The notes under the pieces: model-generated
The model's database searches: none
What the model saw: the letters and a program-made list of their open reading frames with translations, nothing else
Told to the model about the DNA's origin: nothing
Position numbers and translations under genes: made by a program
Assembly (NCBI GenBank): GCA_037126765.1
Contig: JBBCBC010000012.1
Span: 15,066,001 to 15,130,000, forward strand
Origin: Stenogyne calaminthoides
Lineage: Eukaryota > Streptophyta > Magnoliopsida > Lamiales > Lamiaceae
Direction: 5' to 3'
DNA length: 64,000 nt
Shown: positions 1 to 10,563 of the stretch, one piece after another
How positions within the stretch are numbered: the stretch's first letter is position 1
How the letters are laid out: every line of letters begins with the position of its first letter

Positions 1-197
1 CTAATTTGAAGTTACTGAAAGCCACTCAGTGTTATTGTCTCAGTAGACTTTGACTCAGAGTAATTTGTGCTTCTCAGGGCTGTTTTTCAGGACAACCTGA
101 CCCACTGATTTCAGTATTGAGAAAAGTTTTAAAAATCACTGAACATGTGTATTCCCCCCCCATACACGTGTAAGACTCGTTTACACCGGAACCAACA
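1..197 (+). repeat. TE-A 5' LTR, 3' end only
   Basis: The sequence matches the last part of the TE-B 3' LTR (18580-18777) and the TE-F 5' LTR (53505-53701). It ends in ACCAACA at 197, followed by the dinucleotide AG and the primer-binding site. The LTR start lies outside the window. A C-rich stretch at 153-161 sits between inverted arms 143-152 and 162-171. Confidence 0.9.
143..171 (+). other. Inverted repeat with C-loop near LTR end (TE-A)
   Basis: Arms acatgtgtat and atacacgtgt flank a C tract. One position would pair as G-U in RNA; TE-B has perfectly complementary arms. It lies about 30 bp before the LTR end, so it would fall in R or U5 of the transcript. Confidence 0.6.
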
Positions 198-199
198 AG

Positions 200-211
200 T
201 GGTATCAGAGC
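200..211 (+). other. Primer-binding site (initiator Met-tRNA), TE-A
   Basis: TGGTATCAGAGC is the standard plant LTR-retrotransposon PBS, complementary to the 3' end of initiator Met-tRNA. It is two bases after the LTR end at 197 and primes minus-strand cDNA synthesis. Confidence 0.95.
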
Positions 212-321
212 AGTGGTTCATTTTGACCACTTGCTTTGGTAGCCATAGTCTTGTTTACTGAGAGACTTTGGTGGTCTACTGAATAGATCTTACTGCTGAT
301 ATCTTACAAGGCTCATTCATC

Positions 322-2738
322 ATGCCTTCTAAGAAACTACCTATGTTCTCTATTGAGAACTATAACTTATGGAGATTGAGAATGCAGACACATCTGTATT
401 CTAAGCATGAAAGAATGTGGAGAGTGGTCTCTCAAGGACCATTTGAGTACACTGTTGTGAACCCTATAATTACTGATGCTGAGAAAGATGATCTTAGAGA
501 TGAACTTTCTAAATATGATGATCAACTTACTCCTGAGGAGAGAAAGTTAGTCAACTTAGACTATATTGCTAAAGATACTCTATATAACACTATTGATGAT
601 GGTGTTATGGGGATGATTTCTCACTGTGAAACTGCTAAAGAAATATGAGATACACTTGCTATCATGTGTCAAGGCACATATCATATCAAAGAAAACAAAC
701 TATCTGTTGCCATTGCAAAGTTTGACAGCTTTGAAATGAAAGATGGTGAATCCATTGATAAACTGGAAGTCAGATTCACTAGTATCATGAATGATCTGAA
801 TGCTCTTGGGAAAAGATACCCAAAAAGAGAAGTTGCACTGAAAATTCTTAGAGGACTATCTAAGAAATGATATAAACATGTTGTGGTAATTAAAAACACC
901 AAGAACATTGATTATATGTCATATCAACAAGTTTTCTCTGAACTGAAAGCTTATGAATTTGTAATTGATAAGAAAACAAAGAAATCTGATAGCAAAGATG
1001 AATCTTCATCTAGCAAGAATGTAGCTTTCAAAGCTAAAGAAAAATCCTGTAAAGCTAAAGAGTCTGATAACCCACCTGCCAAAAATTAGGATGAGCAAGA
1101 GGATAAGTTAGTACTGTTGACAAGGAGGTTTGAAAGACTCAATAGCAGATATGGAAAATACAAAAAGTACTACAAGAATAACAGATACAGGAACATGAAT
1201 AACTCAGAAGCTGAGGACAAGTCCACTGAGAAGATGAAGGACCACAAAATGAAGGATCTTCATCTAGAAAAAAGGACTCCAAGACCAAGGAGGAGAGTGA
1301 TCAAGATGATGATACCAACAGATGCTACAACTGCATAAAGAAGGGTCACTTCCAGTATGACTGTCCTGAGCTAAGTGCCAAGGAAATAAAGGAAAGGCAA
1401 GCTTAAAGAGACAAGAAGAATTCAAGCAAGAAGGCTATGGTTGCTGAAGAAGAAGAACATTCTGAGGAAGGATCCAGCTCTTTAGAAGAATTGTTCTCAG
1501 ATAGTGACAGTGATGATGTTTGCCTTGTTGCCATTGAGGAGGTAAATTCTTCTATCTCTGTTGCTGCTCCTACAGAAGCACCTAAGTTATCAAGTTCATC
1601 AGTAACCAGTAATTTTGACCTGATGAATTCTTTTGAGAATCTTATGAAGGACTATTCTGTGTTACAAGAACTTTTCATTGAAACTCAAGAGCAGAATGAG
1701 GAACTGACTGCTGAGAGTCTAAGGTGGAAAAACTCTAATGCTGCTGAGATCACCTCTCAATTAATGGGAGCTACTGATGAACTAGATGTTCTGAAGGTAC
1801 AACTCTCAGATAAAGAGAAGGTGATAGATGCCCTGAAAGGAAAGTTAGAGAAATCCACTGAGGAAAATCAGCTTATCAGGACTGAATTCAATGACCTCTT
1901 TGAGAAACATGAAACTCTAAAGAAAAGTAAGGATAAACTGCGGAGAAAGGTAACTCTATTGAATTCTGCATCTAAAGCAATAGATGAAATTCAGAGTTAT
2001 CAAAGACCTGCAACTATAAAGGCTGGATTGGGATATAATCCAGTGGGAACCTCACAAGGTCATCTGAATGCTGCTTCTTCTAGTAGCACTAAGACTGTTT
2101 TTGTTAAACCGACGGTTCGTACTAATCTTATTATTGAAGAACAACCCCGTGTTTTAGACAAGGGTAAAGGACCTATGGTTTCAGAGAACCTGGAGGTTTA
2201 GAAAGGAAAGCCCAAATCACAGGTAAAAACTAGAAAACCTGAAAACTCAGTAGGAAATCCTCAGGCTAGTACTTCGAAGCCTCAGGCTAAGAATACCAAC
2301 CTAAAGAAATCTGCACTAAACCATCAGAGGAATCTTCAGAGGAAAAACACTCAGCCGAGATATTCTCAACTGAAGAGACCAAGTCCTCAGGATACTGAAA
2401 GACCACAATTTCAGTACAGGCAACCAAAACCCCACTTTCCTAAGGGTAAAGGTTTCCTGAACCCAAGTCAGCAGAGACATAGACCAGCTGCACCAAGGCC
2501 AAAGCATTGGAACAAGAGGTCTGAACCCAAGAAGAAATCTAAGGCTCATGTTCATGCTAAGGCTGGCACTCATACACAGGGTACTGCCAAGGCACCTAGG
2601 GTGGTGAATCTGTATGTAGATGTTTATGGAAGACAAATCAGCCACTCTAAAGTAATTAGAGTTGTCAGGCAGATTTGGGTTACAAAAGGTACAGCTAACC
2701 TGGTAGGACCCTACACCAAATGGGTACCTAAGGCCTGA
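322..2738 (+). pseudogene. gag: gag of TE-A (nonsense-riddled)
   Basis: Encodes the virus-like-particle structural protein. The start MPSKKLPMFS at 322 is shared with TE-B (6818) and TE-F (53826). Next come a UBN2-type copia Gag domain (about 322-900), a CCHC zinc knuckle CYNCIKKGHFQYDC (about 1323-1364), an acidic SDSDSDD stretch, a coiled coil (open 1437-2201), the GLGYNP motif and a basic tail ending WVPKA before TGA (2736-2738). Breaks include TGG to TGA at 646-648 and 868-870, CAG to TAG at 1087-1089, and a frame change between 1117-1338 and the knuckle. Most stops are C-to-T or G-to-A transitions. The final TGA is shared by all copies and is probably original. Confidence 0.88.
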
Positions 2739-2750
2739 TCTGTTTTTCAG

Positions 2751-3631
2751 GTGAAAGAAAAGGGCACTGAGCTGATTGAAGACAACATAGCCTTGATGCG
2801 TGGAAGTGAAATGATACCTGATGCTTGGTATTTGGACAGTGAATGTTCAAGGCACGTGACCGGATACAAATAATTACTCACTAACTATGTTGAGCAAAAA
2901 AACCCTCAGATTACTTTTGGAGATAATTCCAAAGGACATACTGAAGGATATGGAACTCTTGAAGTTGATTATGTTCATATCCATGGTGTATCATATGTTT
3001 CTGGTTTAAAGTATAATTTGCCTTCTATCAGTCAATTCTGTGATAAGGGATTCAGTGTTGAGTTCTCAAATAACTTATGTTATGTGAAAGACAATGCTTC
3101 ACAACAAATTCTACTGACTGGTACTAGAAAAGGAAATGTGTATCTTGCTGATTGGAGATTAACTCCTAAGGATACATGCTTGGTTGCAAAAAGTTCTACT
3201 GACACCAGTTGGTTATGGCACAAAAGACTGAATCACTTAAACTTCAAAACCCTAAACAAACTTGCAAGATTAGAACTTGTGAGGGGGTTACCCAATGAAG
3301 TGTTCAGTAAAGATCATGTATGTGATGCTTGTCAGAAAGGAAAACAAATCAGAGCATCATTCAAAAGCAAAGTAGAAGTTTCTACTGATAGAATACTTCA
3401 ATTGTTACATATGGATCTATTTGGTCCAGTAACACCTGTGAGCTCTAATGACAGAAAATATACACTTATGGTAGTTGATGACTACTCTAGATATACTTGG
3501 GTCATATTTTTACTCAGTAAGAAATAAACTCAGACAAAACTGCCTGAATTACTGAAAAGACTCAGTATTGAAAAGAATTTGAGTGTGGTCAAAATCAGAT
3601 CAGATAAAGACACTGAATTTATAAACCATAT
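2751..3631 (+). pseudogene. pol: protease and N-terminal integrase of TE-A (5' part)
   Basis: Begins directly after the polypyrimidine-CAG sequence at 2741-2750. The copia aspartic protease motif is AWYLDSE: the catalytic-site Gly of DSG is Glu here (GAA, 2840-2842), and a TAA follows soon after. ORF 3018-3527 carries the GAG-pre-integrase HHCC zinc module (LWHKRLNHLN ... CDACQKGKQ) and the first catalytic Asp of the integrase core (LLHMDLFGPVTP). A TAA ends this ORF at 3525-3527. The coding sequence is then cut at 3631 by the TE-B LTR, just after the SDKxTEF motif with the second catalytic Asp. The rest continues at 18778. Confidence 0.9.
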
Positions 3632-4333
3632 TGTTGGGAGATGAATTTAATAAAGTTTCTGATTAGATCCCAAAACCCCTGAGTGTGACATGTATCAGGA
3701 CAAGCTTGATAGTATAAAATCAGGATCAGGTTTCAAAAAGAAGATAGGATTCAGGATTATCTGCATCATGTATGGTCAGCAGATATAGATCAGAGAAATT
3801 TAATGTTCAGAAGAATCAGAAGAATACTGAAGACTCAGAAGACTCTGAAGACTCTGAAGAATCCTGAAGACTCAGAAGAATCCTGAAGACCCGAAGATCC
3901 TGAAGACTGTTTTGTACTGATCAAAAAGGACCCTGAACAACTACCTTAATGAAATCGCATTATGTTCATTCCTAGTACAAACAAACAGAATGTTAGATAT
4001 TTGTGGACATTAAGGAACATATCAGATCAGAAAGGTCAACTAAATAGAGTCGGTTTGCTAGTCTTCGTTCAAAAGAAGATTTCAACCAATGAGGAGGCAA
4101 CATCAACGTACTTTAATGACACTGAAAGCAACATCTCACTGAGGATATGTCAGGTCTGATATTTTCCAGTTCACATAAATTGGTGATTGGCTACATGGCT
4201 GCATATTTCCTAAACACATGCAAGGGTGTGTTCAAACCTTAAAATAATCGTTCATCAATAACCAGAAGAGGAAACTCTTGATGCTATCTCTTCCAATGGA
4301 TAGTTTTTCAAAGAGTGACCTTGGTAAAGTTGC

Positions 4334-4342
4334 CTATAAATA
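4334..4342 (+). promoter_or_regulatory. TATA box of TE-B 5' LTR
   Basis: CTATAAATA in the context GCCTATAAATACC is conserved at the same place in the TE-B 3' LTR (17705-17713) and the TE-F 5' LTR (52634-52642). It is the likely core promoter for genomic RNA. Confidence 0.75.
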
Positions 4343-4796
4343 CCAGTAACCTTCACCATTGAAAGGTTACGGGAAATCAAAGCAACTCCAGAGCTCATTC
4401 GTATTCTTACAAATTGAAGCACTCGAAAACCCTAGAATTTCCCAAGTGTTTCACATTGAAGAGAGCTCATTACACTAAGCCTAGATTTGATAGATATATC
4501 CAAAGCTTAATAGAGATATCCTAACCTTTGCATTTGTACTTATTGTAAAGGATATCCTAACCTTTGCATTTGAACCAACTCTACTGAGTATTCAGTAAGA
4601 TAATTATCTGATCCAAGCTTCTCAGGATCTCTGATAAACTCAGGATCAGTTGGGCTAATCTGAAGCTTCTGAAAGCTGCTCAGGATCACTGTCTCAGTAG
4701 ACTTTGACTCAGGGCTATTTGTGCTTCTCAGGACAAAATTCTCAAGACAACCTGACCCCTCTGATCTCAGTGAAGAAAAAGTTTGAAAAATCACAG

Positions 4797-6633
4797 TGTT
4801 GGGGAATTATTTGCACGGATCTATTCTGGATGAATATTTAAATACAAATTTAATTCTTATAATTATTACTAGCATGAATTAATCCTATATTAATTCAAAT
4901 AATAATCCAACAACAAATCATGCATATAATCCATTCACGTAAATCCTACGCATGCGGAAATTCTACGAGTTTACGTGAACATACCTCTTGGGACGACAAT
5001 GGTCTTGTTGATTAGACACACCAAAAGAACTTCCCAAGTATTCCCTTAATCCTTGCTCGACTATCCGGTGGTAGGACGCTTGCGAACAATTAACAAAAGG
5101 AAAATAAACTTTGTTGCACCACCTTTGTGGATTTACTAATTTTTCCAACACATGGAATTGTACTTGGGAATGAAAGAATCATCCCCTATTTATAGAGTAG
5201 TGGTGGTCAAAATTTTGGGGCAAAAACAATGTGGGAAAATATTTTCTTGATCTCCAAGAAATCTTGAATATATCTCCTATATTCTTTTTCCCATAATTAT
5301 AATATTCCACAAAATCCCACCTACTCTTTGTTATGGAGTATTTTCGAAAATTATAGGGCAAGAATCCAAGATTTGGATCTTCTTGATTTTATGAGATATT
5401 CTTGTATTTCAAGAAATACATATCTTCCATAATATCTTTTCAAGAAAATCAAGAAAATCTTTCTTTCCCTTAATTATCAAAATTTTCGAAAATTGCTCTA
5501 TGGATAACCAAGTGGGAGATTTCTTGAATTTAATGAGATAATCTTGTATTCCAAGAATACATATCTTCATTCCATAACAAAATTCAAAGAAAATCTTTCT
5601 CCCCTTTTATCCATAAATTTCGAAAATTATGAGAAAAAATAAGCAACAATATTTATTTTATTTTAAACACCTTTTCCAGTTATTGGACTATATGTTGGGC
5701 TCTTAGGGGGCCTTTAGGAGAATTAAGATTGGACCTTCCAATGGATCTTGAATTATCAATATTGAGCCACAATATTTTTCAAGCCCATAAATATTAATTA
5801 ATCCCACTACATAATTAATATTGCACTATCCATCTTAACCCATATTACAGTCAATATGGCTCCCGGTTATTATTTCCCGTGTTTAAGATTATCTAGCCCA
5901 TTAATTAATTCAAGCCACTGAAATAGTTTTCCATTAATTAATATCTTTTGTCCTTGGTTAAGGAACGGTTCAACATTATTATCCATACCAGAAACTAGTT
6001 CCACTTGCAAGATTTGGTATGATAAAGCTTATGAACCTCCCAAGGGGGCAAATCGAACAAGCGTACTTGCAAACGATGCTCCGTATTAAATCTTAGCAAT
6101 CACATGTGACCAATAATATTGCCCAAGATAAAAAGTATTGAATCTCGTTGATTCTCTACCCATGATAAATAAAAGCAATTGTTACCAACCACACGTGATC
6201 CTATTTAAGGAACGAAGATTAAGAAATAACGAACCACTGAGGTCTAATTCTTCTTTGTTCAGTTCTGAAGAATTTGTCCTCCTGTAGGTCCTATTCAGTG
6301 CATCAGTCATGCACTAGTGTAATCTCTTGGTCAGGACAAGCCAATCCTAGCCTTACACTTCAACCTTTCATGATGGATTGTTCATTTCCATCTAGGTTGT
6401 GAATGGTGTACTTTTAGTTACAAGGGACTGTTAATTTAATCTTCTGTGATCTGGTATCACTAAATTAACTACAATGTAACACGTACTATTTAATGAACAG
6501 TTATGCAATAAATATATGTAACATTCGATGATATTTAAAGCATCAGTGATTAACAATTTATTTCAGTAAATAAGTCTGAAATTCAGTTTTGATTATACAA
6601 AGTAAAAGCATACTTTCCAGTATAATCCCAACA
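4797..6633 (-). mobile_element. Solo LTR of an unrelated LTR retrotransposon
   Basis: A 1837-bp block bounded by TGTTGGGG and TCCCAACA interrupts the TE-B 5' LTR. Flanks cacag (4792-4796) and cattg (6634-6638) fit a decayed 5-bp target duplication; the intact LTR reads aaaatcattgtac here (18716-18728). No PBS, PPT or coding domain lies inside, so it is read as a solo LTR left by LTR-LTR recombination. A TATA box read on the minus strand sets its orientation. The AT-rich layout is reminiscent of Angela/Tork-type LTRs; that family label is a guess. The small ORFs here look spurious. Confidence 0.82.
5186..5195 (-). promoter_or_regulatory. TATA box of the solo LTR
   Basis: On the minus strand the sequence reads CTATAAATAGGGGATG, a strong plant TATA context inside the solo LTR. 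It supports minus-strand orientation. Confidence 0.6.
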
Positions 6634-6639
6634 CATTGT

Positions 6640-6667
6640 ACACGTGTATTCCCCCCCATACACGTGT
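6640..6667 (+). other. Perfect CACGTG stem-loop at TE-B 5' LTR end
   Basis: Arms acacgtgtat (6640-6649) and atacacgtgt (6658-6667) are exactly complementary around a TCCCCCCC loop. The same structure is at 18725-18751 in the 3' LTR. The CACGTG core is also the plant G-box. Confidence 0.7.
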
Positions 6668-6695
6668 GAGACTCGTTTGCACCGGGACCAACAAG

Positions 6696-6707
6696 TGGTA
6701 TCAGAGC
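6696..6707 (+). other. Primer-binding site, TE-B
   Basis: Perfect TGGTATCAGAGC, two bases after the LTR end (6693), complementary to initiator Met-tRNA. Confidence 0.95.
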
Positions 6708-6817
6708 AGTGGTTCATTTTGACCACTTGCTTTGGTAGCCATAGTCTATTTGCTAAAAGACTTTGGTGGTCTACTGAATAGATCTTATTGCTGATATCTT
6801 ACAAGGCTCAATTCATC

Positions 6818-9242
6818 ATGCCTTCTAAGAAACTTCCTATGTTCTCTGTTGAGATCTATGACCTATGGAAACTGAGAATGCAGGCTCATCTGTATTCTAA
6901 GCATGAAAGAATGTGTAGAGTGGTTTCTGAAGGACCATTCAAATATACTGTTGTTAATCCCAGAATCACTGATACTGAGAGGAATGATCCCAGAGATGAA
7001 TTTCCTAAACCTGATGATCAACTTACTCCTGATTAGAGAAAGTTAGTCAATTTGGACTACATTGCTAAAGATACTTTATATAGGACTATTGATGGTGGTG
7101 TCATGGGGATGATTTCTCACTGTGAAACTGCCAAGGAAATATGGGACACACTTGATATTATGTGTCAAGGCACAGATCATATTAAAGAGAACAAACTTTC
7201 TGTTGCTATTGGAAAGTTTGACAGCTTTGAAATGGAAGATGGTGAATCCATTGACAAACTGGAAGTCAGATTCACTAGCATTATGAATGATCTGAATGCT
7301 CTTGGGAAAAGATACCCACAGAGAGAAGTGGCACTGAAAAATCTTATAGGATTATCTAAGAAATGGGATATACATGTTGTGGTGATTGAAAACACCAAGA
7401 TTATTGATTCTATGCCATACCAGCAAGTTTTCTCTGAACTGAAAGCTAATGAATTTGTGATTGACAAGAAAACTAAGAAATCTGATAGCAATTATGATCC
7501 TTCATCTAGCAAGAATGTGGCTTTCAGAGCCAAAGAGAAATCCTGTAAAGCTAAAGAGTCTGATAACTCACTTGCCAAAAATCAGGATGAGCAGGAGGAT
7601 AAGCTAGTACTGATGGCAAGGAGATTTGAAAGGCTAAATAGCATATATGGAAAATACAAGAAATATTACAGGAATCACAGGTACAAGAACAGGAATAACT
7701 CAGAAGCTGAGGACAGATCAACTGAGAAAAGGAAGGACCACGAAGCTGAAGGTTCCTCATCCAGAAGAAAGGACTCCAAAACCAAGGAGAAAAGTGATCA
7801 GGATGATGATGCAGATGCTATAACTGTCAAAAGAAGGGTCACTTCCAGTATGATTTTCTTGAGTTGAGTGCTAAGGAAAGAAATGAGAGACAAGCCAAGA
7901 GAGACAGAATGATCTCCAGCAAGAAGGCTATGATTGCTGAAGAAGAAGAACAATCTGAAGAAGGTTCCAGCTCTTCAGATGAGATATTCTCAGATAGTGA
8001 CAGTGATGATGTCTGCCTTGTTGCTATGGAGGAGGTAAATTCTTCTATCTCTGTTGTTGCTCCTACACAAGCACCTGAGTTTTCAAGTTCAACTGTAACC
8101 AGTAATTTTGACCTGATGGATTCTTTTGAGAATCTTATGAAGGACTATTCTGTGTTACAAGAACTGCTCACAGAAACTTAAGAGCAGAATAAGGAACTGA
8201 CTGTTGAGAATCTGATGTGGAAAGACTCTAAAAATGCTGAAATCACTTCTCAATTGATGGGAACTACTGATGAACTAGATGTTCTGAAAGTACAACTCTC
8301 AGAAAAAGAGAAGGTGATAGAGATCCTGAATGGAAAATTAGTAAAATCCACTGAGGAAAATCAGCTTATCAAATCTGAGTTCAATGACCTCCTTGAGAAG
8401 CATAAAACTCTAAAGAAAAGTGAGGATAGTGCGCAGAGAAAGTTAGCTCTATTGAATTCTGCATCTAAAGTAATAGATGAAATTCAGAGCTATCAAAGAC
8501 CTCCAACTATAAAGGCTGGATTGGGATATAATCCAGGGGGAACCTCACAAGGTCTTCCGAATGCTGCTTCAAGTAGCACTAAGACTGTCTTTGTTAAACC
8601 AGTGGCATGTACTAATCTTCTTACTGAAGAACAACCCAGTGTTTTGAACAAGGGTAAAGGACCTATGGTTTCAGAAAAACTGAAGGTTCAGGGAAGAAAG
8701 CCCAAACCTCAGGAAAAGGCTAGAAAACCTGAACACTCAGTAAGAAATTTTTAGGCAGTACTTCAAAGCCTCAGGCTAAGAATACTAACCTGAAGAGATC
8801 TGCACTGAACCATCAGAGGAATTTTCAGAAGAGAAACACTCAGAAGAGAAACACTCAACAGAGATATTCTCAACTGAAAGGATCAAGTCCTTAGATTACT
8901 GAAAGACAACAATTTTAGTACAGGCAACCTAAACCCCACTTGCCTAAGGGTAAAAGTTTCCTGAACCCAAGTCAGCAGAGACAGAGACCAGCTGCACCAA
9001 GGCCAAGGCATTGGAACAAAAGGCCTGAATCCAAGAAGAACTCTAAGGCTCATGTTCATGCTAAGGCTGGAACTCATACACAGGGTACTATCAAGGCACC
9101 TAGGGTGGTGAATGTGTATGTAGATATTTATGGGAGACAAATCAGCCACTCTAAAGTAATTAGAGTTATCAGGCAGATTTGGGTTCCAAAAGGTACAGCT
9201 AACCTGGTAGGACCCTACACCAAATGGGTACCTAAAACTTGA
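6818..9242 (+). pseudogene. gag: gag of TE-B
   Basis: The start MPSKKLPMFS at 6818 is preferred over the upstream in-frame ATG at 6788 because the same start is used in TE-A and TE-F. The UBN2-like capsid region spans 6818 to about 7420 and is broken by TAG at 7034-7036. A long open stretch (7052-7867) carries the knuckle CYNCQKKGHFQYDF, in which the last Cys is Phe. A frame shift leads to 7864-8181 (acidic region), then TAA (CAA to TAA), then a coiled coil with the GLGYNPGG motif (8215-8754). The basic C-terminal tail (8940-9242) ends VGPYTKWVPKT before TGA. Gag would form cytoplasmic virus-like particles and bind genomic RNA; this copy cannot make a full protein. Confidence 0.9.
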
Positions 9243-9254
9243 TCTGCTTTTCAG

Positions 9255-10563
9255 GTGAAGGAAAAGGGCACTGAGCTGAATGAAGACAACATAGCCCTGA
9301 TGAGTGGAAATGAAGTAGCTCCTGCTGCATGGTATCTAGACAGTGGATGTTCAAGACATATGACATGATATAAGCAAATACTCACTGACTATGTTGAGCA
9401 AAAAGGCCCTCAGATTACTTTTGGAGACAATTCCAAAGGAAAGACTGAAGGACATGGAACTCTTGAAGTAGATTCTGTTCATATCCATGATGTTTCTTAT
9501 ATTTCTGGTTTAAAGCAACACTTGCTTTCTATCAGTCAATTTTGTGACAAAGGATTCAGTGTTGAGTTCTCAAAGAACTTGTGTTATGTGAAAGATAATG
9601 CTTCACAACAAATATTACTGACTGGTACTAGAAAAGGAAATGTGTATCTTGCTGATTGGAGACTATCTCCTAAAGATACATGTTTTGTTGCAAAAAGTTC
9701 TACTGACACCAGTCGGTTGTGGCACAAAAGACTGAATCACGTAAACTTCAAAACCCTGAACAAACTTGTAAGGGGGTTACCCAATGAAGTTTTCAGTAAA
9801 AATCATGTATGTGATGCTTGTCAAAAAGGAAAACAAATCAGAGCATCATTTAAAAGCAAAATAGAGGTGTCTACTAACAGGATACTTCCACTGTTACATA
9901 TGGATCTATTTGGTCCAGTAACACCTGTAAGCACTAATGGCAGGAAATATACACTTGTGGTAGTTGATGACTACTCTAGATACACATGGGTCATATTCTT
10001 ACTCAGTAAGAAAGAGACTTAGACAAAACTGTCTGATCTACTGAAAAGACTCAGTACTGAAAAGAATCTAAGTGTGGTCAAAATCAGATCAGACAAGGGA
10101 ACTGAATTTATCAACCATATTATATCCGATTATTGTGCAGCAAATGGAATAGCTCATGAAACATCAGCTGCGAGGACCCCACAACAAAATGGTGTTGCAG
10201 AAAGAAGAAATAGGACTCTAAAATAAGCTGCAAGAACAATGATTGCTGAAGCTGACATTCCTAAGAGATTTTGGGCTGAAGCTATCAACACTGCATGCTA
10301 CTCTCAGAACAGATCCATGCTGACAAAGAATCAAGGAAAAACTCCATATGAGCTGTGGAATGAAAGGAAGCCTCTTGTTTCTTTCTTTCGTGTGTTTAGT
10401 TGTAAGTGTTTCATACACAATAATGGTAAAGATCAGTTGAAAACTTTTGATAGCAAAGCTGATGAAGGGATATTCTTAGGATATTCTGAAATCAGTAAAG
10501 CCTTCAGAGTTTACAACTGTAGGACTCTTATTGTGGAAGAAATACCTCATGTTGTTTTTTGAT
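9255..10563 (+). pseudogene. pol: protease-integrase of TE-B
   Basis: Starts after TTTTCAG (9248-9254). The protease motif is AWYLDSGCSRHMT, after which a Gly codon is TGA (9366-9368). The open stretch 9522-10022 holds the HHCC module (LWHKRLNHVN ... CDACQKGKQ; about six residues between them are missing compared with TE-A) and the first catalytic Asp (LLHMDLFGP). A TAG from CAG follows at 10020-10022. The second Asp (SDKGTEF) and catalytic Glu (QQNGVAERRN) are present at about 10090-10210. TAA replaces GAA at about 10223. The integrase C-terminal region (10239-10562) ends near EEIPHVVF with a one-base frame change. Confidence 0.9.

Larger units (their letters stand above)
3632..6693 (+). repeat. 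TE-B 5' LTR (with nested solo LTR and internal deletion)
   Basis: Starts TGTTGGGAGATG and ends GGGACCAACA, with terminal inverted repeats TGTTGG/CCAACA. Without the nested element it is about 1.22 kb, against 1655 bp for the 3' LTR. About 560 bp corresponding to roughly 17925-18498 of the 3' LTR are missing near 4572, where a 22-bp direct repeat occurs (4515-4536 and 4551-4572). A short GAAGACTC-type repeat region lies at about 3823-3910. Confidence 0.92.

Noticed and set aside
3820..3910. CRISPR-like or satellite array
   Set aside because: Short direct repeats with no regular spacers, inside an LTR at the same place in both TE-B LTRs: ordinary LTR repeats.
4797..6633. A complete small retrotransposon or host gene
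   Set aside because: No internal PBS, PPT or coding domain; ORFs are at most about 60 codons. A TG...CA solo LTR with a decayed target duplication explains it.
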